From assembly GCA_964607165.1 (NCBI GenBank), contig CAZSIT010000007.1:37305-101304 (forward strand): a stretch of 64,000 bases of DNA, read 5' to 3'. The position numbers and the translations under genes were made by a program. This stretch comes from DSPP01 sp964607165. GTDB lineage: Bacteria; Zixibacteria; MSB-5A5; DSPP01. The notes under the pieces are model-generated. The model had not been told where the DNA came from. It searched no databases and was given only the letters and a program-made list of their open reading frames with translations. Positions 51,530 to 59,125 of this stretch are shown here, piece by piece (positions within the stretch are counted from its first letter, which is position 1; every line of letters starts with the position of its first letter).

Positions 51530-51982
51530 ATTGGGTGAACAGTCCGTTCGCCCCTTTTTGCCAATTTTAAAGTCGGCCAATATGAGATGGCCGGAAGACT
51601 TCAGAATAACGATTTTGCCTGCAAGGGCAAGCTCAAAAGTTGCAAAATGCAAACCGAAGGGTTTCGGTTTTAACTTCAACATTTCGCGCTTCCGTTAATC
51701 CCAAAATGGGATTGTTCCCATAGTCCTTCTGCGTAGCTGTTTTGCGACAGAGGGTTGGAAAGACTACGGCTTTCAAAACTCAAAACCTGCAGATAACCCA
51801 AAAGCATTTCTCTTAAACCTCGTTAGAATCGCCACTTGGCTTTTATTTTGCAGGTTAAGAAGGAACAAAAGTGGGGTTATAAGGGTATTTAGATAGGGAA
51901 GGGTTTGACTTTTGAAAACAGGATATTAGATTGAAATAGAGAGGATTGAAAAAAGAAAATAAGGTTTGCCAAGGGAGCTAAG

Positions 51983-53800
51983 ATGAATGCAATCGGAACG
52001 GATGGAATGCAGGAAAATCGTTTTTACAAACTTTTGCTGGTTTTTGTAGTCTTCTTGTCTTTGGGAATAATCTGGGTGGTGGGAGCAAGCGAGGCGACCT
52101 CCCCCAGCGGCTCTCCGGTTGAAAACCCCGAGCGAAGCCGAGGGGCGGTGGCCCAGACCGATTCCACCAAGTCGGCTGTCGGCGACGAGGGGACCATCAA
52201 ACTTTCCCCCGAAACCATTTATCGCTCGGTCAAAATTTTTGACGACGTCGCCTTCAACGTCAAAAACCGCTATATGGACAACGTCGATTCCCGCGACATG
52301 ATTTTTTCCGGCATTCGCGGAATGCTGGAAACCTTGGACCCGTTCTCGGTTTTGATGGAGCGCAAACCCTACGAAAATCTGATGGAGACCACCACTGGCA
52401 AGTATGAGGGCCTGGGAATGCAAATCGATTCGCGCGATAACGTAATCGTCATCATTTCCCCCATAGAAGGGACGCCCGCTTACCGGATGGGTTTCCGCGC
52501 GGGGGACAAAATCATCGAAATCAACGGCAAGGCGACTTTGAATATGAGCACGGAAGATGCCTCGCGCCTGATGCGCGGCCCGGCGGGCACCTCCGTACAA
52601 TTGAAAATTCAGCGGGAAGGGGTGCCGGAACTTTTGGATTTCAATGTCCAGCGGGCGATGATTGAGCTAAAGACGGTGCCATTCGCGGGAATATTGCAGG
52701 ATGACGTCGGCTACGTGCGGCTGTCCCGCTTTGGAGAAGAATCCAGCCATGAACTGAAAAAATCCCTGGAGGACTTGAAGCAGAAAGGCGTCAAAAGCGT
52801 AATCTTTGACCTGCGCTCCAACGGCGGCGGGCTTTTGGACCAATCGGTGGAAGTAACCAATCTTTTTTTGGAAAAAGAACGCCTGATTGTTTACACCCGC
52901 GGCCAGGACCCGGATGAGGAAAGACGTTACATCTCGCGCGAGGATCCCGCTTTTAAAGACGGCCAAGTAGTTGTTTTGGTTGACGACCAGACTGCCTCCG
53001 CTTCGGAAATTGTGGCCGGAGCTTTGCAGGATTGGGATCGGGCGGTAATCATCGGCGACACGACCTACGGCAAAGGGCTGGTTCAGCAGGTTTTCCCCGT
53101 ATCGGGCACCAGCGATTACTTTTTGAAACTGACCACGGCGCGCTATTACACGCCCAGCGGACGTTGCATTCAAAAGCCGGAGAAATCCAAAAAGCACCCC
53201 GCTTTAATCGCTTCCACCGATGCGGCGGCGGCTCCGGCGGCTCCGCCTTCCTACGAAACCGAGCACGGGCGCATCGTCATTGGCGGGGGGGGCATCGTGC
53301 CGGACATCGTGATGTCGCGCGAAACCTGGAAACCGATAGAGTTTAATATGGAGCGCCAATTAATGTTTTTTGATTTTGCCGTGCAATACACCACCAAGCA
53401 CCCGGATGTGGCCGTCGAATCGCCGGTTACGGATGCAATGCTCGAAGAATTCCAACAGTTCATTAAAAGCAAGAACTTCACCTATAAAACTGCCCTCGAA
53501 GTCGAAATCGACTCGCTTAAAGCCCAGGCCGAACGGGATGGAAAACTATCTTTGCTTTCTTCCTCTTTTGAGCAAATGAAGAAGACCTTAACGCTCGAAA
53601 AGGAAAAGGATTTTGACGCCAGCAAGGAATATATCCGCCGTTCCATCAAGCGCGAAATCCTTCTCAAGCTCTTCGGCCAGAAAGGGTACTACGAACAAAC
53701 CGTTTTCAAAGACGACCCATTTGTTAAAAAGGCAATGGAAATTCTAACCAAAAAAGGGGAATACGAACGCTTGCTTAAACCGGGACCAAAAAAGGGATAG
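51983..53800 (+). CDS. C-terminal processing peptidase (S41, PDZ-containing)
   Basis: A 605-aa periplasmic protease. The ATG follows AAGGGAGC (ribosome site, 5-nt gap). N-terminal anchor or signal (FVVFLSLGIIWVVGASEA, about 19-36) is followed by a low-complexity stretch containing the 20-bp dispersed repeat (NPERSRGA). PDZ domain about 140-225 (GLGMQIDSRDNVIVIISPIE, DKIIEINGKATLNMS). The S41 core has VKSVIFDLRSNGGGLLDQS and the catalytic Ser in TASASEIVAGALQDWDRAVI with Lys in TTYGKGLVQQ. The extra C-terminal 130 residues (about 460-605) are hydrophilic and helical. It probably trims or degrades envelope proteins. A good terminator follows. Confidence 0.93.
   Translation: MNAIGTDGMQENRFYKLLLVFVVFLSLGIIWVVGASEATSPSGSPVENPERSRGAVAQTDSTKSAVGDEGTIKLSPETIYRSVKIFDDVAFNVKNRYMDNVDSRDMIFSGIRGMLETLDPFSVLMERKPYENLMETTTGKYEGLGMQIDSRDNVIVIISPIEGTPAYRMGFRAGDKIIEINGKATLNMSTEDASRLMRGPAGTSVQLKIQREGVPELLDFNVQRAMIELKTVPFAGILQDDVGYVRLSRFGEESSHELKKSLEDLKQKGVKSVIFDLRSNGGGLLDQSVEVTNLFLEKERLIVYTRGQDPDEERRYISREDPAFKDGQVVVLVDDQTASASEIVAGALQDWDRAVIIGDTTYGKGLVQQVFPVSGTSDYFLKLTTARYYTPSGRCIQKPEKSKKHPALIASTDAAAAPAAPPSYETEHGRIVIGGGGIVPDIVMSRETWKPIEFNMERQLMFFDFAVQYTTKHPDVAVESPVTDAMLEEFQQFIKSKNFTYKTALEVEIDSLKAQAERDGKLSLLSSSFEQMKKTLTLEKEKDFDASKEYIRRSIKREILLKLFGQKGYYEQTVFKDDPFVKKAMEILTKKGEYERLLKPGPKKG
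52126..52145 (+). repeat. 20-bp dispersed repeat inside the S41 peptidase gene
   Basis: CCCCGAGCGAAGCCGAGGGG preceded by GTTGAAAA, translated as PERSRG just after the N-terminal membrane segment. In the oxidoreductase the same DNA is read in another frame. Confidence 0.8.
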
Positions 53801-53818
53801 GCTCACTTTGGTTTTAAG

Positions 53819-53850
53819 AAGGCGGTCAAAAGGCCGCCTTTTTTATTTTT
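53819..53850 (+). terminator. Rho-independent terminator after the S41 peptidase
   Basis: AAGGCGG/CCGCCTT stem, 8-nt loop, then TTTTTTATTTTT. Confidence 0.85.
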
Positions 53851-53932
53851 GGAACTGGAGCAAGGCTCTATTACAACCTCTTAGGCTCACAACCTTAAAC
53901 AAAGACAGCCGATAGGTTTCCCAAATAAATAA

Positions 53933-53961
53933 AAAGGGCGTTCCAAACCGGAACGCCCTTT
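53933..53961 (-). terminator. Rho-independent terminator of the lipoprotein/DUF4384 operon
   Basis: 12-bp perfect stem AAAGGGCGTTCC/GGAACGCCCTTT with a 5-nt loop. On the minus strand it runs into TTTTTATTTATTT. It ends the operon that begins at 56854. Confidence 0.85.
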
Positions 53962-53978
53962 GTCGTTTTTCCTAATCT

Positions 53979-54302
53979 CTAATCTCCAGTCTCTAATCTC
54001 TGTATTTCCCCGCCCGGCTCGTCTTTTTTCTTCTTTTTCGGTTTTTCGGTTTTCTCCGTGCCTTTGGACTTCTCGTAGCGGTCGTCGATGCCGTTGCCGT
54101 TTTTGTCCTTAAACTCGTCGTACTGCTTCTTTTCTTTTTGCTCTTTTTGCGACTTTCCCTCTTTGGCTTTTTCTTTCGGGCCGGCCTCTTCTTCCACCGC
54201 CGCAAAGACCGAATCGGACTGTGTGGCGGCCTTTGCCGGTAAAGCGGTTGCGGCAAGGCCGACCGCTACGAAGGTTATAATCAACGTGCGAGTCATTTTC
54301 AT
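53979..54302 (-). CDS. Small secreted Lys/Glu-rich protein with a calcium-loop-like motif
   Basis: A 107-aa protein. The likely start is ATG 54302 (MKMTRTLIITFVAVGLAATALPAKA, signal peptide with cleavage after AKA). The frame opens 11 codons earlier, without a ribosome site. The mature protein is almost all Lys, Glu and Asp, with one DKNGNGIDDRYE segment that resembles a thrombospondin-type or EF-hand calcium loop. No family recognised. Last gene of the minus-strand operon, 29 nt after the DUF4384 gene and just before the terminator. Confidence 0.65.
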   Translation of the reverse strand: MKMTRTLIITFVAVGLAATALPAKAATQSDSVFAAVEEEAGPKEKAKEGKSQKEQKEKKQYDEFKDKNGNGIDDRYEKSKGTEKTEKPKKKKKDEPGGEIQRLETGD

Positions 54303-54331
54303 CACCAAATTACTTTTCTGGCCGGCAAAGG

Positions 54332-55870
54332 TCAATCGTCTTTTCCTTTTTTAGAACGAGTCTGCTTGCCGCCGCCGTCATCCTGCTTGGATTTGGAGCG
54401 CGGCGGCGACTCTTTTACAGCTGGCGCCGAATGGTGTTCTTGTTTTTTACCGGCATCATAACGGGGGGAGGGCTGCTCACCGGTATCCCGGCTTTTAGAG
54501 ACGCGTTCCTTTTTGCCGGCATCGTAGTTGGGAGAAGGTTGTCTCCCCTCATCCCAGGTTTTGGAGCCGCGTTCCTTTTTATCTTCCGAGCGGCCTTGAT
54601 ACTCTACCGGCCCTTTTTTTTCACTCGGTTCCCTGCCTTCATCTTTCTTCGGATTCTTCCAAACCTGGTAAATCGGTTTGGATTTTTTTGATTCCTTGAA
54701 TTCATCGTTGCGCTTGGAATCAAACTGGCCGTCGTCTTTCCGGGAATCTTTCCAGCCTTCATTATCCGGCCGGTACTTTTGGGAAGACTCTTTCCCCTTA
54801 AATTCAATCCGGCCAGTTTCGCCTTTCGATCTTTCCCGGTTTTGGTAAACCGGCTTGGGGCTTTTGTACGCCTGGGAAGGGAGGTCCCTAACGCCCCAGG
54901 ATTTATAGCGCACATCCTTTTGGTAAATCGTCTTGAAGCGGATATTATCGTTTGGTCTGTACTTATACCGGTAGTCCGGCGAAATGTAGCAGAAGTAGGA
55001 GTACGGATAATAATCCCTATAGTACCGGTGATTCCGGTAGCCGAAGTCAAAGTTTACTGAAAAGCTAAGCGAAAAGCTCCTGTTAGGATAACAATAAACC
55101 TGCCGGATATACGGCGGGCAGCCGGGCTGAATAACCCGGACGATATGGCAGCCCGGAATGAGCGTGTAGTGATAGAAAGGCGCGGTTCCGCAGAAAATGC
55201 CGTCAATCCAGATTTCCGAGCCGTACGGATAATCAAAGTCGCAATACCCATAGTCATAATACACCGGCCGATAGGCGCGGTAGCGGGGTTCCACATAGAA
55301 CGTGTACAAATCCTCCGCACACTCGTCGGGATACCGCTTCATCGGAATTATCCGGCTGTTGGTTTCGTAAAGGAAATCCTCGATGTTCTCATTGTCCACT
55401 TGAATGGGAGATGACTGATAACCTCTGGGCGCCCGCTCGCCGCGATAGTAAGCCGGCCAGTTGGCGGGCAAATCGAACGGCCGCAGACAGGCGACCGCCT
55501 GTACGAACTCCGAGCCCGAAGGGCCGGTGACCCAGTAATTGAATTCATCATCCGGGCTTGGGATCTGGTAGGTAACTCCGCCCTCGATGAAATTCGGTTC
55601 ATCCGGGTTTTGCGGGTAGAGCAGAAAAAGGCGCCCGCGCGTGTCAACGTCATACAGGGCAAAGTAACAGTCTCGGTTGGCCCGGAAATAGAGAGTAATG
55701 TTTTCCCCCTCTCGATAAGTGGCCTCGTTCGGCTTATCCGCCCAGATTTTAATATCCAAGGCTTGCTTGGGGCCGGGAACGATGCGATTGGAATTATAAT
55801 CATCATCATCCGCCCAGCTCCAAGCTGGCAGGGCCAGCCCTATCAAGAGTATCAAAAATAACTTTTTCAT
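54332..55870 (-). CDS. Secreted DUF4384 / PEGA-like protein
   Basis: A 512-aa protein with signal peptide (LFLILLIGLALPAWSWA) and ribosome site GGAG 7 nt upstream. DUF4384 domain about 38-150: IWADKPNEATYREGENITLYF, CYFALYDVDTRGRLFLLYPQ. A PEGA-like beta domain follows at about 215-275 (SEIWIDGIFCGTAPFYHYTL, GCHIVRVIQPGCPP). From about 300 on it is Tyr/Arg-rich then Lys/Gly/Ser low complexity, with imperfect tandem units (EGRQPSPNYDAGKKERVSKS and GEQPSPRYDAGKK). DUF4384 proteins sit in the cell envelope and often accompany kinases or caspase-like proteins. The exact role is unknown. Its ATG overlaps the TGA of a small upstream frame. Confidence 0.8.
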   Translation of the reverse strand: MKKLFLILLIGLALPAWSWADDDDYNSNRIVPGPKQALDIKIWADKPNEATYREGENITLYFRANRDCYFALYDVDTRGRLFLLYPQNPDEPNFIEGGVTYQIPSPDDEFNYWVTGPSGSEFVQAVACLRPFDLPANWPAYYRGERAPRGYQSSPIQVDNENIEDFLYETNSRIIPMKRYPDECAEDLYTFYVEPRYRAYRPVYYDYGYCDFDYPYGSEIWIDGIFCGTAPFYHYTLIPGCHIVRVIQPGCPPYIRQVYCYPNRSFSLSFSVNFDFGYRNHRYYRDYYPYSYFCYISPDYRYKYRPNDNIRFKTIYQKDVRYKSWGVRDLPSQAYKSPKPVYQNRERSKGETGRIEFKGKESSQKYRPDNEGWKDSRKDDGQFDSKRNDEFKESKKSKPIYQVWKNPKKDEGREPSEKKGPVEYQGRSEDKKERGSKTWDEGRQPSPNYDAGKKERVSKSRDTGEQPSPRYDAGKKQEHHSAPAVKESPPRSKSKQDDGGGKQTRSKKGKDD

Positions 55871-56010
55871 AACATTCTCCTTTCTTTAATACGTTTTTCC
55901 GGCGCATTTGTGCACCGGTTTTTTTCTTGGGCCTTCGGGCCAAGGGAGTAGAGTCCTCCCTCGGCAATCAAGGCCTGACAAGTCTTGTTGGTTAAAAGTT
56001 TGAAATTCAT
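55867..56010 (-). CDS. Possible 47-aa small ORF linking two operon genes
   Basis: It starts ATG (56010) with GGGAG 5 nt upstream; that ribosome site is the end of the lipoprotein gene. Its TGA overlaps the ATG of the DUF4384 gene (ATGA), the usual sign of translational coupling. The product (MNFKLLTNKTCQALIAEGGL...) has no recognised domain and includes a hairpin-coded stretch (GGCC-TTC-GGGCC). It may be a real small protein, a coupling leader or chance. Confidence 0.3.
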   Translation of the reverse strand: MNFKLLTNKTCQALIAEGGLYSLGPKAQEKNRCTNAPEKRIKERRML

Positions 56011-56011
56011 A

Positions 56012-56854
56012 TTAACTCCCGTTGCTCCGGCGTAAATAGGTGGCCGGGTCATGTTGCGGCTTCACGGCCGGCTTCAGTTCGCGATTGCCGCTATCTATCT
56101 GGTATGCCCAGTCGAAAATCGCCCCGGAAGTAGCCGGATCGCCCAGCGCCGTAATCCGTATTTTGGCGTAGTGGTTGTCCGCCGTCCAGATGACGTAGGT
56201 ATGACCTTCAATCGCCTCCAGCCATCCCACGGTTGACCAGCCTTGGCTCGGAGAAAAATCAACGTCATCCATACTGGTGGTGTAACCCATATCCTGGATA
56301 TCCGTATTGAGATTGCCTACGTTGATAAACCAAGAATTGTTCCCCACGTCGAATTCCATAAAGAAATCAGAGGAAACGTCATTGTAGCGCACCACAAGCT
56401 CCCGCGAAAGATCAAAGCCGGACGAGTTCGGAAATCCGTTGACGTCTCTCAACAAAACATTAAACCCTTCCGGCCGGGGGGTGTCAAAAACATCTTCTTT
56501 CGAAAGATCACTTTCGTTACCGGTAAAGTCGCAGGCGGTAACGGCATAAAAGTAGGTGTTTCCATTGACCACGTTTCTGTCAATGTGGCTGGTTCCAGAA
56601 ATGATTCCGGTTATGGCTTGATACGGCCCAGCTAAAGAATCGACAGATTTCCAAACTCGGTAGCCATCCAAGTCACGTTCAGCGTTTGGATACCACTGTA
56701 TGGTCACCTCACCATCACCGGTTATGGAGTGAACGCCGCGCGGAGCCGCCGGGGGCTCGGTGTCTGGTTTGGTTATATAAATAGTTTTACTGTCATCGCA
56801 TCCGGCAAGTATCAGCGCCAGAAGTCCCAGTCCTATCATCATCAACCTTTTCAT
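56012..56854 (-). CDS. Lipoprotein with fibronectin type III domain
   Basis: A 280-aa protein. Signal peptide II with lipobox LILAGC (Cys19), ribosome site GGGAG. An FN3 domain spans about 35-130 (PPAAPRGVHSITGDGEVTIQW, GYRVWKSVDSLAGPYQAI, NTYFYAVTACDFTGNES). The remaining 150 residues are a beta-rich domain without a recognised family (WFINVGNLNTDIQDMGY, GHTYVIWTADNHYAKIRITA). It should be anchored in a membrane, facing the periplasm or cell surface. It is the first gene of an operon preceded by a sigma-54 promoter match only 29 nt from the ATG. Confidence 0.8.
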   Translation of the reverse strand: MKRLMMIGLGLLALILAGCDDSKTIYITKPDTEPPAAPRGVHSITGDGEVTIQWYPNAERDLDGYRVWKSVDSLAGPYQAITGIISGTSHIDRNVVNGNTYFYAVTACDFTGNESDLSKEDVFDTPRPEGFNVLLRDVNGFPNSSGFDLSRELVVRYNDVSSDFFMEFDVGNNSWFINVGNLNTDIQDMGYTTSMDDVDFSPSQGWSTVGWLEAIEGHTYVIWTADNHYAKIRITALGDPATSGAIFDWAYQIDSGNRELKPAVKPQHDPATYLRRSNGS

Positions 56855-56882
56855 ATCGTTCTCCCTTCCGGCATTCTAAATG

Positions 56883-56897
56883 GCAAGGCTTATGCCT
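56883..56897 (-). promoter_or_regulatory. Sigma-54 promoter match upstream of the FN3 lipoprotein operon
   Basis: On the minus strand: AGGCAT-AAGCC-TTGC, that is GG-N10-GC with TTGC at -12. The -24 differs from TGGCAC at two positions. It places the transcript start a little upstream of the GGGAG ribosome site. Confidence 0.55.
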
Positions 56898-57036
56898 GAA
56901 TTAGAATATGTTGATTAACAATAGATTATAAGATTATATTAAAGTGTTAGTTCTTGCTAATGCCCAATTTTTGTGCGGAAAGAGGAACTAATTTTGGGCT
57001 GTCATTTTTTTAGAAGCTTAACAATAATTAAGAAAG

Positions 57037-57067
57037 TGCCGCCCCAGTATTGAAGTTGAGGCGGCAC
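57037..57067 (-). terminator. Probable terminator of the DUF5666-like lipoprotein gene
   Basis: GTGCCGCC/GGCGGCAC stem. On the minus strand it is followed by TTTCTTAATTATT. The T-run is imperfect. A second inverted repeat (GCCCAA at 56962, TTGGGC at 56994) lies downstream. Confidence 0.5.
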
Positions 57068-57086
57068 CCTTTGCCTTTCCTATTTT

Positions 57087-57521
57087 TTAGTCTATGCTAA
57101 CAAGAACATCTGTACTCTTTTTTATTGTTATCGAAATTGCTCTTACCATCATTTCGGACGGGGCGTTTGTATCTATTAATAGTCCGGTAACGGTAACTTT
57201 TTGCCCATTTTTTAAAGAGGAAAGCCGGGTGGAAAAGGTAGTGTTTCTGACTTGACCAAAAGCCCGTGTTTCTTTGTTGAATCTTACCGCCAGTGTTCGA
57301 CTTTTTTTATGGCCCGGGAGAACAAGGGTAAAGCTTCCAGACAAAGTATCGAGAGATGATACGGTTCCAGTGAAGCTCGGCAAACCGACTGTTGAAACAT
57401 ACTGTGGTCCTAAAATCGAGACATCCGAGGTAGGATCGGTGATTCTGTTGGAGTGATTGGAACTGCAACCGATGGCCAAAAGTGTTGCCGCCAAGCATCC
57501 AAACAATAACAAATTGCGCAT
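57087..57521 (-). CDS. Lipoprotein, DUF5666-like
   Basis: A 144-aa protein. I set the start at ATG 57521 because AAAGGAG lies 6 nt before it and it gives MRNLLLFGCLAATLLAIGC, a lipoprotein signal with Cys19. The longer upstream frame covers a sigma-54 promoter match. The mature part is one small beta domain resembling DUF5666/OB-type modules (FTGTVSSLDTLSGSFTLVLP, RFNKETRAFGQVRNTTF, LKNGQKVTVTGLLIDTN). Its role is unknown. It stands alone with its own terminator, immediately downstream of the NtrC gene. Confidence 0.75.
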   Translation of the reverse strand: MRNLLLFGCLAATLLAIGCSSNHSNRITDPTSDVSILGPQYVSTVGLPSFTGTVSSLDTLSGSFTLVLPGHKKSRTLAVRFNKETRAFGQVRNTTFSTRLSSLKNGQKVTVTGLLIDTNAPSEMMVRAISITIKKSTDVLVSID

Positions 57522-57635
57522 AAGCATCTCCTTTGATTTTTTTGTAATAGTATTTTGTAGAAAGTCGTCGTCATTTTCTTCTTTGTCCGGCCCCGGTTTT
57601 GCAGGGCCTCTAACTTTCCCTCCGATTAAAATTCG

Positions 57636-57650
57636 GCAACCACCGTGCCA
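57636..57650 (-). promoter_or_regulatory. Sigma-54 promoter upstream of the DUF5666-like lipoprotein gene
   Basis: On the minus strand: TGGCAC-GGTGG-TTGC, an exact match to the core TGGCAC-N5-TTGC with GG-N10-GC spacing. It lies 115 nt before the chosen ATG, leaving an untranslated leader of about 100 nt. Confidence 0.8.
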
Positions 57651-57702
57651 GAATAATGCTCGAATTTTGGGTTCAAGTCCGTTGGCTATCAAAGACTTTC
57701 AG

Positions 57703-57731
57703 AAATGCGTGGAAATATAGTAGGCGCATTT
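57703..57731. promoter_or_regulatory. Candidate upstream activator site
   Basis: Inverted repeat AAATGCG (57703-57709) and CGCATTT (57725-57731), 53-81 bp upstream of the -24 element, where an NtrC-type activator would bind. A TTTTGCAAAA palindrome overlaps its edge. Confidence 0.4.
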
Positions 57732-57763
57732 TGCAAAAAAGATTGCACTTTGGATTCTCTTGA

Positions 57764-59125
57764 TTACTGGGAGATTTCCGAAATTCCGTATTCCCGAATC
57801 TTCAACCGTAACGTATTTCGGTGAATGCCCAAGACCTCAGCCGCTTTGGAAAAATTCCAGCCGACCGAATCCAGCACCTTCTGGATATGCCTTTTTTCCA
57901 CCGCTTCAAGCGGTTCTAATGTTCCGTCCAAACTTTCAGCAATTCTGCTGCTGGGCTGGCTTTGAAGTCTTAAATCTGCAACGTCAATTTCGTTTCCCCG
58001 CGCCAGAAGCACCGCCCGCTCCAAGGCATTTTCCAGCTCTCGCACGTTCCCCGGCCAATTGTGGGCCAGCAGCGCCTCAAACGCTTCGCGAGTCAGGTTC
58101 AAAGGCGGTTTTCCCATCTGGGAAGAAAATTTGCGGATGAAATGCTCGGCTAAAACCGCAATGTCTTCGCGCCTATCCCGTAAAGGTGGGATCTCGATGG
58201 TTATCACATTTAGTCGAAAGAACAAGTCTTCGCGAAAACTTCCGGCTTTGACTTCTTCCTCCAAGTTTTGATGGGTGGCGGCCACAAAGCGGACGTCGAT
58301 TTTTGTCGGCTGGGTTCCTCCCAACCGCTCCAATTCTTTCGTTTCCAAAACGCGCAGGAGTTTGGCTTGAAGAGAAAGAGGAAGATCGCCGATTTCATCC
58401 AAGAGGAACGTTCCACCGGAAGCCAATTCCAGCTTTCCCGGTTTGGATTTCACGGCGCCGGTAAAGGCTCCTTTCTCAAACCCAAAAAGCTCCGATTCAA
58501 GCAGCGTTTCCGGCAGCGCGGCAGAGTTTAGAGCTACGAACGGCCTTTGCACTCTTTCCGACAGGCGGTGAATGGCCCGCGCCACCAATTCCTTGCCGGT
58601 GCCGGATTCGCCTAAAATCAAAACGGTCGAGTTTGATTTGGCCACGCGCACCACTAAACTCAAAACCTCCTTAATCTTTTGAGACTTGCCCAGTATAATT
58701 TCATCCTTGTAACCGGTTTCGAGCGTTTCTTTAAGGAATTTGTTTTCGGCCAAAAGTAGCTGCCCTTCGCGGGCTTTTTCGATGGTTACTTTTAACTCCT
58801 CCAGCGAAACCGGCTTGGTCAGGTAATGGAAAGCTCCTTTTTTCAAGGCCTCGACCGCCGTTTCCACGGTCCCGTAAGCCGTGATGACGATCACCTGCAT
58901 CTCCGGGTTTTTTTCTTTCAGCTCGACTAAAAGCTCGATGCCGGACATTTCCGGCATTCTCAAATCCAAAAGCGCCAGGTCAAAAAGTTTTTCATCGGCG
59001 GCCTGCAATCCTTCGCTGGGTCGGGAGCAAACGGTTACGCTGTAGCCTTGATTTTTCAAAAAACCGGCCAGCATTTCGCGCTGCTCGGCTTCGTCTTCAA
59101 CGATTAAAAGGTATCCCTTGCTCAT
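57764..59125 (-). CDS. NtrC-family sigma-54-dependent response regulator
   Basis: A 453-aa protein. The receiver domain (1-120) has Asp10/Asp11, phospho-Asp54 (ALLDLRMPEM) and Lys104 (YLTKPVS). The AAA+ domain (about 140-375) has Walker A GESGTGKE (172-179), GAFTGA (219-224, the sigma-54 contact loop), the Walker B-type GGTFLLDEIGDLPL and the arginine-containing LNVITIEIPPLRDRREDI. The Fis-type HTH is at the C-terminus (HIQKVLDSVGWNFSKAAEVL, HRNTLRLKIREYGI). It activates transcription from sigma-54 promoters after phosphorylation. It is coupled to the sensor kinase by an ATGA overlap. Matches to sigma-54 promoters lie next to it at 57636 and 56883. Confidence 0.95.
   Translation of the reverse strand: MSKGYLLIVEDEAEQREMLAGFLKNQGYSVTVCSRPSEGLQAADEKLFDLALLDLRMPEMSGIELLVELKEKNPEMQVIVITAYGTVETAVEALKKGAFHYLTKPVSLEELKVTIEKAREGQLLLAENKFLKETLETGYKDEIILGKSQKIKEVLSLVVRVAKSNSTVLILGESGTGKELVARAIHRLSERVQRPFVALNSAALPETLLESELFGFEKGAFTGAVKSKPGKLELASGGTFLLDEIGDLPLSLQAKLLRVLETKELERLGGTQPTKIDVRFVAATHQNLEEEVKAGSFREDLFFRLNVITIEIPPLRDRREDIAVLAEHFIRKFSSQMGKPPLNLTREAFEALLAHNWPGNVRELENALERAVLLARGNEIDVADLRLQSQPSSRIAESLDGTLEPLEAVEKRHIQKVLDSVGWNFSKAAEVLGIHRNTLRLKIREYGISEISQ

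Noticed and set aside
57522..57692. 57-codon N-terminal extension of the DUF5666-like lipoprotein
   Set aside because: It would bury the lipoprotein signal and be encoded across an exact sigma-54 promoter match. The ATG at 57521 has AAAGGAG at the right distance.
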